Counted from the first letter of the stretch, positions 7,140-14,697 are shown. The stretch: 19,904 bases of DNA from Alistipes sp. (GCA_017532885.1 JAFXIS010000042.1:1-19904), one strand, 5' to 3'. Numbers and translations are program-made. Notes: generated by a model not told the origin, from the letters alone.

Positions 7140-8546
7140 ATGACTCAAACTTTACAGCAAAAACTCAATGACAAGGCGTGGGCTCGCTGGTCGGCTATGG
7201 TGCTTATTGCACTAATGATGCTCTTTGCCCACATGTTTGTCGATGTTATTTCGCCCCTTAAGGAGCTTGTGCAGGTGCAGCGTGGCTGGACTTCGGATGT
7301 GTTCGGTACCTATGCCGGCTCGGAGTATCTGCTCAATGTATGGGGCTTCCTGATTGTCGCAGGTATCATCCTCGATAAGATGGGTATCCGTTTCACGGGA
7401 GAGCTTTCAGCCATTCTGATGCTCGGCGGTGCGTGTATCAAGTATTACGCCGTAAGTGAGGCATTTATGGGTACAGGCTTGGAGGCTTGGCTTAACTCTT
7501 GGTGGGTAGCAATGCCTGCAAGTGCAAAACTCGCATCTTTGGGCTTCATGATTTTCGGCTGCGGTTGCGAGATGGCTGGTATCACCGCATCGAAGGCTTT
7601 GGCAAAGTGGTTCGAGGGTAAGGAGATGGCTTTGGCTATGGGCTTGGAGATGGCTTTGGCGCGTGTCGGCGTATTTTTCATCTTTACAATTTCACCCCGT
7701 ATTGCGGGTATTGGCGGTGCAGACCCCTCAATTGTGCGTCCCGTAGCATTCTGTACGGCATTGCTTTGTATCGGTTTGTTGTGCTTCACCGTATTCTGTG
7801 TAATGGACAAGAAACTTGACCAGCAGACAGGCGCTTCAGCTACAGGTGATAGCGAGGAGGAGTTCAAGATGAGCGATATAGGTAAAATCTTCTCATCACG
7901 CCTTTTCTGGATTGTTGCCATGTTGTGCGTACTCTATTACTCGGCTATCTTCCCCTTCCAGAAGTTCGCAGCCAATATGTTGCAGAGCAACTTGGGTATC
8001 TCGGCTACGGCAGCTGCCGACATCTTCCGCTGGTTCCCAATTGGTGCGGCATGTATCACTCCGTTGCTCGGTTGGTATCTTGACCGCCGAGGTAAGGGTG
8101 CTACAATGCTTATTTTGGGTGCTTTGTTGATGATTGTATGCCACTCGACATTCGCTTTGGTATTGCCCGCAGTGCCAAGTAAGGCTATCGCCTTTGCGGC
8201 AATTATTTTGTTGGGTATTTCGTTCTCGTTGGTACCCGCTGCGTTGTGGCCCTCAGTACCCAAGATTATGGATAAGCGTTATCTGGGTAGCGCCTACTCG
8301 CTGATTTTCTGGGTGCAGAACTTCGGCCTTAGCGGTACTCCTATCATCATCGGCTATGCGTTGGAGAAGTCAAATCCCGGAGTTGCCGAGCAGATTGCCG
8401 CAGGTGTTGAGGGTGTAGCTTATAACTACACCGTGCCTATGTTGCTGTTTGCATCGTTGGGCGTTTTGGCATTGATGTTTGCCCTTTGGTTGAAGGCCGA
8501 CGATAAGCGCAACCATTACGGTTTGGAGGAGCCAAATATCAAGTAA
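7140..8546 (+). CDS. Major facilitator superfamily transporter
   Basis: Inner-membrane secondary transporter of 468 aa with a pattern of about 12 hydrophobic segments in two halves. The half-linking hydrophilic loop (about 222-250, KKLDQQTGASATGDSEEE) is acidic and cytoplasmic-looking. MFS motif A appears after the second helix as DKMGIR (79-84) and in weakened form in the second half as DRRGKG (315-320). The long first half contains a two-helix stretch with AGITASKALAKWFEGKEM, recalling NarK/OFA-type members, but the nitrate signature is not evident, so no substrate is assigned. A strong hairpin terminator follows (8586-8613), and the gene appears to be a single transcription unit, though its promoter was not recognised. 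Superfamily is secure; cargo unknown. Confidence 0.9.
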   Translation: MTQTLQQKLNDKAWARWSAMVLIALMMLFAHMFVDVISPLKELVQVQRGWTSDVFGTYAGSEYLLNVWGFLIVAGIILDKMGIRFTGELSAILMLGGACIKYYAVSEAFMGTGLEAWLNSWWVAMPASAKLASLGFMIFGCGCEMAGITASKALAKWFEGKEMALAMGLEMALARVGVFFIFTISPRIAGIGGADPSIVRPVAFCTALLCIGLLCFTVFCVMDKKLDQQTGASATGDSEEEFKMSDIGKIFSSRLFWIVAMLCVLYYSAIFPFQKFAANMLQSNLGISATAAADIFRWFPIGAACITPLLGWYLDRRGKGATMLILGALLMIVCHSTFALVLPAVPSKAIAFAAIILLGISFSLVPAALWPSVPKIMDKRYLGSAYSLIFWVQNFGLSGTPIIIGYALEKSNPGVAEQIAAGVEGVAYNYTVPMLLFASLGVLALMFALWLKADDKRNHYGLEEPNIK

Positions 8547-8585
8547 TTATCGAATCAGTCTATACGAATTTTGAAACGATAGATG

Positions 8586-8623
8586 TGAGGGTGTTCCGCA
8601 GAGAACATCCTCATTTCTGTTTT
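8586..8623 (+). terminator. Rho-independent terminator after the MFS gene
   Basis: Eleven-pair stem TGAGGGTGTTC/GAACATCCTCA (8586-8596 with 8603-8613, one G-U pair) with a CGCAGA loop, followed by TTTCTGTTTT. It lies 39 bp past the MFS stop. Confidence 0.65.
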
Positions 8624-8626
8624 GTC

Positions 8627-8742
8627 GGGAGGAGTCAATCCTAAATTCCAAATTCAACCGATACTGACACAACAAGGGCGTATTCAAAACCTTATTAGAC
8701 AGGCCCAATTGATTTTGCATTTTGAATTTTGCATTTTGAATT
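8627..8742. repeat. Intergenic repeat block upstream of dnaG
   Basis: The left part (8627-8658) has a purine run GGGAGGAG and then CTAAATTCCAAATTCAAC. The right part (8711-8742) has three copies of ATTTTG(A/C)AT in the opposite sense, giving a loose inverted arrangement about 115 bp long. Copies of the same AT-rich word recur in other gaps of this window. The right part supplies the -33 box of the dnaG promoter. Confidence 0.5.
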
Positions 8743-8751
8743 GTATCTTTG
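8721..8751 (+). promoter_or_regulatory. Promoter of dnaG, abutting the start codon
   Basis: TTTG (8721-8724) is followed after 19 bp by TATCTTTG (8744-8751), both consensus-like for Bacteroidota. The dnaG ATG begins only 6 bases after the -7 box, so the predicted transcript would have little or no leader. Confidence 0.65.
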
Positions 8752-8757
8752 TGGGCT

Positions 8758-10764
8758 ATGATAGATAGACAAACCGTAGATAGAATTTATGCCGCAGCCA
8801 ATATCGTCGAGATTATTGGCGACTATGTCACGCTCAAGAAAAAGGGTGTGAACTATCAGGCGTGTTGTCCATTCCATCAGGAGAAAACCCCGTCGTTTGT
8901 GGTATCGCCCACAAAAGGCGTCTACAAATGCTTCGGTTGCGGAAAGGGAGGTAATGCCGTAACCTTCATCATGGAGCAGGAGGGCATCTCCTATCCCGAG
9001 GCGTTGAAAATCGTCGCCAAGCGTTATGGCATCACAGTTGAGGAGCGAGAACTTACCAAAGAGGATGTCGAGCGAAACAACAATCGCGAGAGTATGTTTG
9101 CCCTGAATTCGTGGGCTGCGGAGTGGTTCTCGACTTACCTCGCGGGCAGTGTCGAGGGTCGCTCGGTGGGTATGTCGTATTTTGCACAGAAACGCGGTTT
9201 TACCGATGCCACAATTCGTAAATTCGGTTTGGGATTCTGTCCTCAAAAGGGCGATGAAATGTCGTTGGCGGCACTTCAATCTGGATATAAAGAGGAGTTT
9301 TTGCTCTCTACGGGTCTGTCGCTTAAGCGCGAGTCGGATGGCCGTTTGTATGACCGCTTCCGCGACAGAGTGATGTTCCCTGTGCATAATATTTCGGGTC
9401 GCGTAGTGGCTTTCGGAGGTCGTACGCTGCGTACCGATAAGCAGGTTGCGAAGTACCAGAACTCTCCCGAGAGTGAGATATATAGCAAGAAACGCGAGCT
9501 TTATGGCCTCTATTTTGCCAAGAAGGCCATTCAGCAGCACGATGCCGTAATTATGGTTGAGGGTTACACCGATGTAATCTCGATGCACCAAGCCGGTGTG
9601 GAGAATGTCGTAGCCTCGTCGGGAACATCCCTTACCGTTGAGCAGGTGCAGCTTCTGCATCGTTTCACTCGCAATATTACGGTTATCTACGATGGTGATG
9701 CCGCAGGACAAAAGGCCTCGCTCCGAGGTATTGACATTATCCTCAAAGAGGGCATGAATGTACGCGTGGTGTTGCTGCCCGAGGATGAGGACCCCGATTC
9801 ATTTGCCCGCAAACATACGGCCGAGGAGTTGCAGGCGTATATTCGCGAAAATGAGGAGGATTTTCTCTCGTTTAAGGCGAAGCTTCTGATGAAGGATGCG
9901 GGTCGTGACCCGATACGCCGCTCGGAGGTTATTAGCGATATGGTCGGCTCGATAATCTGCGTTCAGGATGCCATTCAGCGCTCGGTGTTTACCAAGGAGT
10001 GCGCACGCATCATGGAGGTAGACGAGAATGTCCTCATTTCGGAGGTTGCGCGTAAGCGTATTTCGCAGACGGGTGACCGTGAAGCTATGGAGTTCGTGCG
10101 TCGCCAGCAGGCTATTGCCGCACGCCAAAGGGGCGTGGAGCAGGGAGGTGATGCGGTAACTCCTGCCGAAGGTGTGGAGGTAGACCTCACAGCCCCAATT
10201 TCGGCAGGTAGCAGTGAGGCTACATTGGAGCGCGAGATTGTGAAGTATCTCCTAAAATCGGGTCATTGCGACTTCGAGCAGAAGGAGGGCAAGGAGTTTG
10301 TGGCGATAAATGTCGCGGAGTATATCTACGATTTGTTGGACGCCGACGGTATAGAGCTTCAAAATCCCGAATACAAGGCACTCTATGAGACTTATCGTGA
10401 GCAGTGGCAGGCTTTGGGTTCGCGCGTTGAAGTTCCGGCGCAATACTTTGTGAATCATCCCTCGCCCGAGGTGTGTAATGTGGCGGTGGATATCCTTACG
10501 GCGGATGATAACTATGTGGCGAGTGCTTTGTGGAGCAAGAAAGATATCCATGTCGAGAGTGAGGAGGAGTTGCTCTCTACGGGTGTGCCGAAGGCTGTTA
10601 TGCTATATCAGTCGAAGGTGTTGGAGCGCTTGGCGAAGGTGCAACAACAACGCTTGCAGAGCGGCTTGAGCGAGGAAGAGGAGGCCGAGGCAGTACGCAT
10701 ACTCAATAAACTGAATAGTGCGAAATTGGCTCTCTCGAAGCGCAGCAAGCGACTTATATTGTAG
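8758..10764 (+). CDS. dnaG: DNA primase DnaG
   Basis: Synthesises RNA primers for chromosome replication and works with the DnaB helicase. The 668-aa product has the full architecture. An N-terminal CHC2 zinc finger has ligands Cys37, His40, Cys58 and Cys61 in CPFHQEKTPSF and CFGCGKGGN. The central catalytic core carries the TOPRIM motifs VEGYTD (Glu268) and YDGDAAG (Asp312, Asp314), which bind metal. A C-terminal region (about 480-668) is helical and acidic and should bind DnaB. I chose ATG 8758 because it gives the conserved MIDRQTVDRI start; a TTG at 8749 would lie inside the -7 box of the promoter. Unlike the classic rpsU-dnaG-rpoD arrangement, it stands alone with its own promoter. Identification is secure. 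Confidence 0.97.
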   Translation: MIDRQTVDRIYAAANIVEIIGDYVTLKKKGVNYQACCPFHQEKTPSFVVSPTKGVYKCFGCGKGGNAVTFIMEQEGISYPEALKIVAKRYGITVEERELTKEDVERNNNRESMFALNSWAAEWFSTYLAGSVEGRSVGMSYFAQKRGFTDATIRKFGLGFCPQKGDEMSLAALQSGYKEEFLLSTGLSLKRESDGRLYDRFRDRVMFPVHNISGRVVAFGGRTLRTDKQVAKYQNSPESEIYSKKRELYGLYFAKKAIQQHDAVIMVEGYTDVISMHQAGVENVVASSGTSLTVEQVQLLHRFTRNITVIYDGDAAGQKASLRGIDIILKEGMNVRVVLLPEDEDPDSFARKHTAEELQAYIRENEEDFLSFKAKLLMKDAGRDPIRRSEVISDMVGSIICVQDAIQRSVFTKECARIMEVDENVLISEVARKRISQTGDREAMEFVRRQQAIAARQRGVEQGGDAVTPAEGVEVDLTAPISAGSSEATLEREIVKYLLKSGHCDFEQKEGKEFVAINVAEYIYDLLDADGIELQNPEYKALYETYREQWQALGSRVEVPAQYFVNHPSPEVCNVAVDILTADDNYVASALWSKKDIHVESEEELLSTGVPKAVMLYQSKVLERLAKVQQQRLQSGLSEEEEAEAVRILNKLNSAKLALSKRSKRLIL

Positions 10765-10803
10765 GCGGAAGGCTTTTTGCTAAAAAGGGCAGGAGCCGGA
10801 GGC

Positions 10804-10826
10804 GTATGCGCTGTGTGGGCGCATAC
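10804..10826 (+). terminator. GC-rich hairpin after dnaG, possible terminator
   Basis: Perfect 8-bp stem GTATGCGC/GCGCATAC with a TGTGTGG loop, 40 bp past the dnaG stop. It is stable but has no U-run, so termination is uncertain. A smaller A/T hairpin CTTTTT/AAAAAG lies just before it (10773-10787). Confidence 0.35.
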
Positions 10827-10869
10827 CGTGTGCAAACAGAAAATAAACAGAAAGATGTGTTGTAAAACA

Positions 10870-10978
10870 ATCAAAAGATAAAAGAATTAGTTACCTTTAT
10901 CCGGTTCTGCCCATGCCACAAAAGGGCAAAAAGAGTGCCAGAAACGAGGTGAAAGAGCAAAGATAAAAGATGCTCTTT
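10870..10978. repeat. AGAGCAAAGATAAAAGA repeat copy and hairpin before smpB
   Basis: The dnaG-smpB gap (235 bp) contains AAAGATAAAAGA-like words at about 10874-10885 and a longer copy AGAGCAAAGATAAAAGA at 10954-10970, which recurs in tandem after the HAD gene (12262-12310). Here the copy is flanked to form a perfect 8-bp stem AAAGAGCA/TGCTCTTT (10952-10959 with 10971-10978, 11-nt loop), ending 21 bp before the smpB ATG. No convincing smpB promoter was found in the gap. Confidence 0.45.
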
Positions 10979-10999
10979 ACTGATTGAACTTATACAGCG

Positions 11000-11461
11000 A
11001 TGGGTGATTATAAAAACATAAATATCCGCAATAAGCGAGCTACATTCGACTATGAGATTTTGGAGGAGTATGTGGCAGGCGTTGTGTTGGTGGGTACCGA
11101 GATAAAGTCTATCCGCCTGGGCAAGGCGTCGCTTACCGAGAGTTACTGCTACTTCGAGCAGGGAGAGCTATGGTTGCGCGGTATGAATGTCGCGGAGTAT
11201 GGTTGGGGTACATGTAACAACCACGCCCCGAAGCGCGATAGAAAGCTGCTTCTTCAGCGCAAGGAGCTTAACAAACTGCAACGCTCACTCCAGGATAAGG
11301 GCCTAACGGTCGTGGGCCTAAGGCTGTTCCTTAGCGAGAAAGGCTATGCAAAGGTCGTAATAGGTTTGGCGCGAGGTCGTAAGGCATACGATAAGCGTGA
11401 ATATCTCAAGGAGAACGACGCAAAACGCGAGATGGATAAAGCGATGAAACGCTATAAATAG
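11000..11461 (+). CDS. smpB: SsrA-binding protein SmpB
   Basis: Binds tmRNA and delivers it to stalled ribosomes for trans-translation. The 153-aa length is normal. Conserved family blocks are visible: [18 protein letters not shown] (13-30) with GTEIKSIR (32-39) in the OB-fold, GMNVAEY and [12 protein letters not shown] (74-85) near the tmRNA-binding face, and the basic C-terminal tail [11 protein letters not shown] (124-134) onward, which enters the ribosomal mRNA channel. The downstream HAD phosphatase gene starts 8 bp after the stop, so the two are probably co-transcribed. The ATG at 11000 matches the short conserved N-terminus. The tmRNA gene (ssrA) is not in the window. Identification is secure. 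Confidence 0.97.
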   Translation: MGDYKNINIRNKRATFDYEILEEYVAGVVLVGTEIKSIRLGKASLTESYCYFEQGELWLRGMNVAEYGWGTCNNHAPKRDRKLLLQRKELNKLQRSLQDKGLTVVGLRLFLSEKGYAKVVIGLARGRKAYDKREYLKENDAKREMDKAMKRYK

Positions 11462-11469
11462 GCTGCGGA

Positions 11470-12258
11470 ATGAGTTACGATGGTAAGATAAAGGCTGTAT
11501 TTTTCGATATTGACGGCACGCTGGTAAGTTTTCGTACGCATACCGTACCTGTTTCGGCACGCCGAGCCATTGCGAAGCTCCGCGAGCAGGGTATAAAGGT
11601 CTTTATCGCTACGGGTCGCCTGATGCGTCATACCGAGGTTGTTGAGGATATCGAGGTGGATGGCTATGTAACGGTAAATGGCAGCTACTGCACAACGGCG
11701 CAGGGCGAGGTGATTTTCGAGAAGGCTTTTCCGCGTGAGGTTGTTGAGAAGGTGTGGGCTTTGGAGCGTAAATACGCCTTCCAATCGGCAGTGATGACAC
11801 ATGAGGATATTTTCGTTAGTCATATTGGCGAGCGCGTCAGGACTATTGCCGATATGATTGCCATAGAGCCCCAAGTGGCAGATTTGGAGGATATTGTGGC
11901 TACGCAACCTGTGTTGCAGATGTGCCCTTATATTGATGCGGATGTCGAGGCGGAGATTATGCCACAGTTGCCCGAATGCGTTGCCAGCCGTTGGATAAAG
12001 ACCTTTATGGATATAAACCTGCGTGGCGTGGATAAGTCGATGGGTATTCGTAAGGTTATGGAGTATTATGGTTTTACGCTGTCGGAGGCTATGGCATTTG
12101 GCGATGGAGGTAACGATATCCCTATGGTGCGCGATGCAGGCGTGGGCGTAGCTATGTATAATGCTTGTGAGGAGTTGAAAGCCGTGGCGGATTATATTAC
12201 GCTTTCGGTGGATGACGATGGTGTAGAACATGCCCTGCGACACTACGGACTGATATAG
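11470..12258 (+). CDS. Cof-type HAD-IIB family phosphatase
   Basis: Predicted cytosolic Mg-dependent phosphatase of 262 aa acting on small phosphorylated metabolites; the exact substrate is unknown. The four HAD motifs are present: I FFDIDGT (nucleophile Asp13, acid/base Asp15), II ATGR (Thr48), III Lys189 in VDKSMGI, and IV FGDGGNDIPM (Asp212, Asp216). The C2-type cap between motifs II and III (about 80-185) marks subfamily IIB, as does the Cof-like ending with a GVAMYNACEELKAVADYIT block. It starts 8 bp after smpB and is likely translated from the same mRNA. The family is broad (sugar phosphates, FMN, pyridoxal phosphate), so no gene name is given. Confidence 0.92.
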   Translation: MSYDGKIKAVFFDIDGTLVSFRTHTVPVSARRAIAKLREQGIKVFIATGRLMRHTEVVEDIEVDGYVTVNGSYCTTAQGEVIFEKAFPREVVEKVWALERKYAFQSAVMTHEDIFVSHIGERVRTIADMIAIEPQVADLEDIVATQPVLQMCPYIDADVEAEIMPQLPECVASRWIKTFMDINLRGVDKSMGIRKVMEYYGFTLSEAMAFGDGGNDIPMVRDAGVGVAMYNACEELKAVADYITLSVDDDGVEHALRHYGLI

Positions 12259-12261
12259 TCG

Positions 12262-12310
12262 AGAGCAAGATAAAAGAGCAAAGATAAAAGAGCAAAGAGC
12301 AAAAATAAAA
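12262..12310 (+). repeat. Tandem AGAGCAAAGATAAA direct repeat
   Basis: Starting 3 bp after the HAD stop there are a 13-nt unit (12262-12274), a 14-nt unit (12275-12288) and a diverged third unit ending in AAAAATAAAAG. The word AGAGCAAAGATAAAAGA also occurs once before smpB (10954-10970), so the smpB-HAD pair is bracketed by it in the same orientation. Confidence 0.6.
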
Positions 12311-12319
12311 GGTAGGGAA

Positions 12320-12386
12320 TTTAAGGGATTTAGTGAAGTTAGGGTGCGGCAGCGCGAAATTCTTTAATCTCCCTAAATTCCTTAAA
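12320..12386. repeat. Imperfect inverted repeat in the HAD-tsaB gap
   Basis: TTTAAGGGATTTAG (12320-12333) pairs with CTAAATTCCTTAAA (12373-12386) over 14 positions with one G-U pair, enclosing about 39 bp that includes GTGCGGCAGCGCG. It could be a terminator-like structure or a small degenerate mobile-element remnant; no target duplication was recognised. An AATTTTGAATT word follows at 12391-12401. Confidence 0.5.
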
Positions 12387-12410
12387 AATGAATTTTGAAT
12401 TAACAGATAT

Positions 12411-13115
12411 ATGTCACTGATACTTTGTATAGAAACCGGTACCGATGTTTGCTCGGTAGGCCTTGCTCGCAATGGCGAAATCGTGTCGTTGCGAGAGAGT
12501 GATGAGGGACGCGACCATGCCAAAAAAGTGGCGGTGTTCGTGGATGAATTATTACATGAAACGGGTGTTAGTCCCGATGAATTGGATGCTGTGGCTGTTG
12601 GTATGGGTCCCGGCTCATATACCGGTTTGCGCATTGGAGTATCATTTGCCAAGGGCCTATGCTATGGACTGAATATCCCTTTGGTAGCCGTGGGGTCGTT
12701 GGATGCCCTTGCCGAAGTGGCGCGTGAGGATTATGAGGCCGGAATCCTTCTGGTGGAGGGGTGGAGTGATGCCTATTTAGTACCTATGATAGATGCTCGA
12801 CGCATGGAGGTCTATACTCGCGTGTTTAATGCCGCAGGAGAGCCTTTGTCGGATGTTAAGGCGGAGGTTGTTGATGAAAACAGCTTTGCCGAGTGGCGCG
12901 AGAAGCGCAAGATGATAATCTTTGGAAATGGAGCGGCGAAGTGCTGTGAGGCTTTGCAGGGTGTGGAGTATGTGAATATTACCCCTTCGGCACGAGGCTT
13001 GGCGCGTTTGGCAGAGGAACGCTTGCAGCGTGGTGAGGTTGAGGATATTGCCTACTTTGAGCCTTTCTATCTTAAGGATTTTGTGGTTATACCTTCAAAG
13101 AAGAAGTTGTTGTAA
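12411..13115 (+). CDS. tsaB: tRNA t6A biosynthesis protein TsaB
   Basis: TsaB (234 aa) is the scaffold partner of TsaD and TsaE in making N6-threonylcarbamoyladenosine at position 37 of ANN-decoding tRNAs. It belongs to the ASKHA-fold family: the N-terminal strand block LILCIETGTDVCSVGL (3-18), a HAKK stretch (36-39) where TsaD-type proteins have metal-binding residues, and the TsaB signature GMGPGSYTGLRIG (64-76) followed by AKGLCYGL. Length is typical (about 230). Start ATG 12411 gives the conserved N-terminus. No consensus promoter is obvious in the 152-bp gap upstream, which is filled by repeats. tsaD and tsaE are not in the window. Identification is secure. Confidence 0.95.
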   Translation: MSLILCIETGTDVCSVGLARNGEIVSLRESDEGRDHAKKVAVFVDELLHETGVSPDELDAVAVGMGPGSYTGLRIGVSFAKGLCYGLNIPLVAVGSLDALAEVAREDYEAGILLVEGWSDAYLVPMIDARRMEVYTRVFNAAGEPLSDVKAEVVDENSFAEWREKRKMIIFGNGAAKCCEALQGVEYVNITPSARGLARLAEERLQRGEVEDIAYFEPFYLKDFVVIPSKKKLL

Positions 13116-13126
13116 TGGGGTAAAAA

Positions 13127-13157
13127 TTTGGTAAAAAGAAAAAAAACGCCTATATTT
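13127..13157 (+). promoter_or_regulatory. Promoter of the GH109-like gene
   Basis: TTTG (13127-13130) is followed after 19 bp by TATATTTG (13150-13157), a full match to the Bacteroidota consensus. It would give a leader of about 50 nt. It shows that the glycosidase gene is a unit separate from tsaB. Confidence 0.75.
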
Positions 13158-13212
13158 GGACTCACGAACCGTTTTGGGGAGAATATAATCAATTAAACTA
13201 TACTAATCTATT

Positions 13213-14631
13213 ATGAAAATCAATCGTTTTTTCCTTGTTTGCGCCTTTTTGCTTTCGGCTGTGGCATTGCAGAGCTGTGGTAGTCATAGTGTGAAGATTG
13301 CAGGCGACAATTATGAGTTCCGCGACGGCATGATAGTATTTGATGAGCCCGAGCGTGTTAAGGGCCAGGAGTCAATGTTGGGCTTTGCTGCCGAGCCTAT
13401 CGAGGTTGTGAGAGTTGGTTTCGTCGGCTTGGGAGGTCGTGGCTATGGTGCTGTGGAGCGTTATATCCATATCGAGGGCGTTGAGATTAAGGCCTTCTGT
13501 GACCTTGAGGCTGATAGAGTAGAGGCTTCGCAGGCTATCCTGGAGCGTGCAGGTTTGCCACGCGCTGAGGCTTATACCGGCGCTGAGGGCTATAAAGCAC
13601 TTTGTGAGCGCGAGGATTTGGACCTTGTATATATCTGTACCGATTGGGTTACACATGTACCTATCGCTGTTTACGCAATGGAGCATGGTAAACATGTGGC
13701 CGTTGAGGTTCCTGCGGCTACAAGTGTCGAGGAGTGCTGGCAGTTGGTCGATACTTCGGAGCGTACTCGTCGCCACTGCATGATGTTGGAGAACTGCTGC
13801 TACGACTTCTTCGAGATGACGGCTCTGAATATGGCACAGCAGGGCTTGTTTGGTGAGATTCTGCATGTTGAGGGTGCTTATATTCATAATCTCCGTCCAC
13901 ATTGGGATATCTACCACAATAATTGGCGTTTGGACTTCAATCAGAAGCGTCGTGGCGATAACTATGCTACACATGGTTTCGGCCCCGTATGTCAGGTGCT
14001 TAATATCCACCGTGGTAACCGCCTCACTCACCTTGTAGCTATGGATACCAAGTCGGTTGTGGGTCTGGAGTTGGCAAAGAAGAAGATGGGCTCTACGGAG
14101 TTCGCCAATGGCGACCATACCCATACCCTTATCCGTACCGAGTTGGGTCAGACTATCGAGATTCAGCACAATGTCTATACTCCGCGCCCCTATAACCGCT
14201 TGTATCAGATTACGGGTAGCAAGGGCTTTGCTAATAAGTATCCTGTTGAGGGCTTGACATTCGACGAAGGTCAGCTTCCTGCCGAGGTACATCCTCAGGC
14301 GCCTCATACCAGCTATCACGGCTTTGTTTCTCGCGAGGTATTCGATGCTGCGATGAACTACTACAAGCACCCCATTCATCAGGAGATTGAGGAGAAGGCT
14401 CGCCGAGTGGGAGGTCATGGCGGTATGGACTTCGTGATGGATTATCGCTTGGTATACTGCTTGCAGAATGGTTTGCCTCTCGACCAGGATGTTTACGATG
14501 CTGCCGAGTGGTCATGTATCGGTGAGTTGTCGGGAGTTTCAGCCAAGCATAACAGCATGCCCGTTAAGTTCCCCGACTTTACACGCGGTGATTGGAATAA
14601 GATTCAGGGCTTCAAGTTCGCAACAAAATAG
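13213..14631 (+). CDS. GH109-like NAD-dependent glycosidase (Gfo/Idh/MocA fold), lipoprotein
   Basis: Lipoprotein of 472 aa: MKINRFFLVCAFLLS hydrophobic leader and lipobox LQSC with Cys22. A Rossmann domain begins at residue 66 with VGFVGLGGRG (68-77, dinucleotide binding). The C-terminal Gfo/Idh/MocA domain carries segments I recognise from GH109 alpha-N-acetylgalactosaminidases: VPAATSVEECW, LENCCYDFFEM, IHNLRPHW, NYATHGFGP (Tyr251, His254 with the family's Y-x-x-H spacing) and GHGGMDFVMDY. Known GH109 enzymes use tightly bound NAD in a redox-elimination mechanism to remove terminal alpha-GalNAc, as on blood-group A or mucin glycans. The specificity here is inferred; a plain sugar oxidoreductase is the alternative. 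It has its own promoter and is followed by a strong hairpin, so it is probably monocistronic. Placement of the anchored protein (periplasm or surface) cannot be told from the few residues after Cys22. Confidence 0.85.
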   Translation: MKINRFFLVCAFLLSAVALQSCGSHSVKIAGDNYEFRDGMIVFDEPERVKGQESMLGFAAEPIEVVRVGFVGLGGRGYGAVERYIHIEGVEIKAFCDLEADRVEASQAILERAGLPRAEAYTGAEGYKALCEREDLDLVYICTDWVTHVPIAVYAMEHGKHVAVEVPAATSVEECWQLVDTSERTRRHCMMLENCCYDFFEMTALNMAQQGLFGEILHVEGAYIHNLRPHWDIYHNNWRLDFNQKRRGDNYATHGFGPVCQVLNIHRGNRLTHLVAMDTKSVVGLELAKKKMGSTEFANGDHTHTLIRTELGQTIEIQHNVYTPRPYNRLYQITGSKGFANKYPVEGLTFDEGQLPAEVHPQAPHTSYHGFVSREVFDAAMNYYKHPIHQEIEEKARRVGGHGGMDFVMDYRLVYCLQNGLPLDQDVYDAAEWSCIGELSGVSAKHNSMPVKFPDFTRGDWNKIQGFKFATK

Positions 14632-14654
14632 CGCTTGTTATAAGTTATAATATT

Positions 14655-14697
14655 AGGAACGAGGGTGTCTTAAACTTTTTTGGACACCCTCGTTCTT
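14655..14697 (+). terminator. Strong hairpin terminator after the GH109-like gene
   Basis: A 15-pair stem with one G-U pair: AGGAACGAGGGTGTC (14655-14669) with GACACCCTCGTTCTT (14683-14697), loop of 13 nt rich in T. It lies 24 bp past the stop. A U-run after the stem is weak. The GAGGGTGT core is shared with the terminator at 8586-8613. Confidence 0.6.

Noticed and set aside
7640..7660. GGCTTTGGC/ATGGCTTTGG short repeats within the MFS gene
   Set aside because: They arise from a repeated Met-Ala-Leu-Ala protein motif (MALAMGLEMALA) and are in frame, so need no separate explanation.
8749..8757. Alternative TTG start for dnaG
   Set aside because: It falls within the TATCTTTG promoter box, so would not be on the transcript from that promoter, and the conserved DnaG start is the ATG at 8758.
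8695..9711. Long minus-strand open frame (338 codons) opposite dnaG
   Set aside because: It lies wholly antisense to the conserved zinc-finger and TOPRIM regions of dnaG, resembles no known family, and arises from the codon pattern of the real gene.
10765..10999. A structured non-coding RNA gene in the dnaG-smpB gap (for example tmRNA, given smpB nearby)
   Set aside because: The gap is too short for tmRNA, has no tRNA-like ends, and no consensus promoter; only small hairpins and repeats are visible.
11452..12243. Minus-strand open frame (263 codons) opposite the HAD gene
   Set aside because: Mirror frame of a gene with all four HAD motifs; no family resemblance.
12262..12310. CRISPR-like array
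   Set aside because: The units are contiguous 13-14-nt direct repeats without spacers, and there are no cas genes.
13372..14418. Long minus-strand open frame (348 codons) opposite the GH109-like gene
   Set aside because: Antisense to a gene with clear domain motifs, with low-complexity composition and no promoter or start context of its own.
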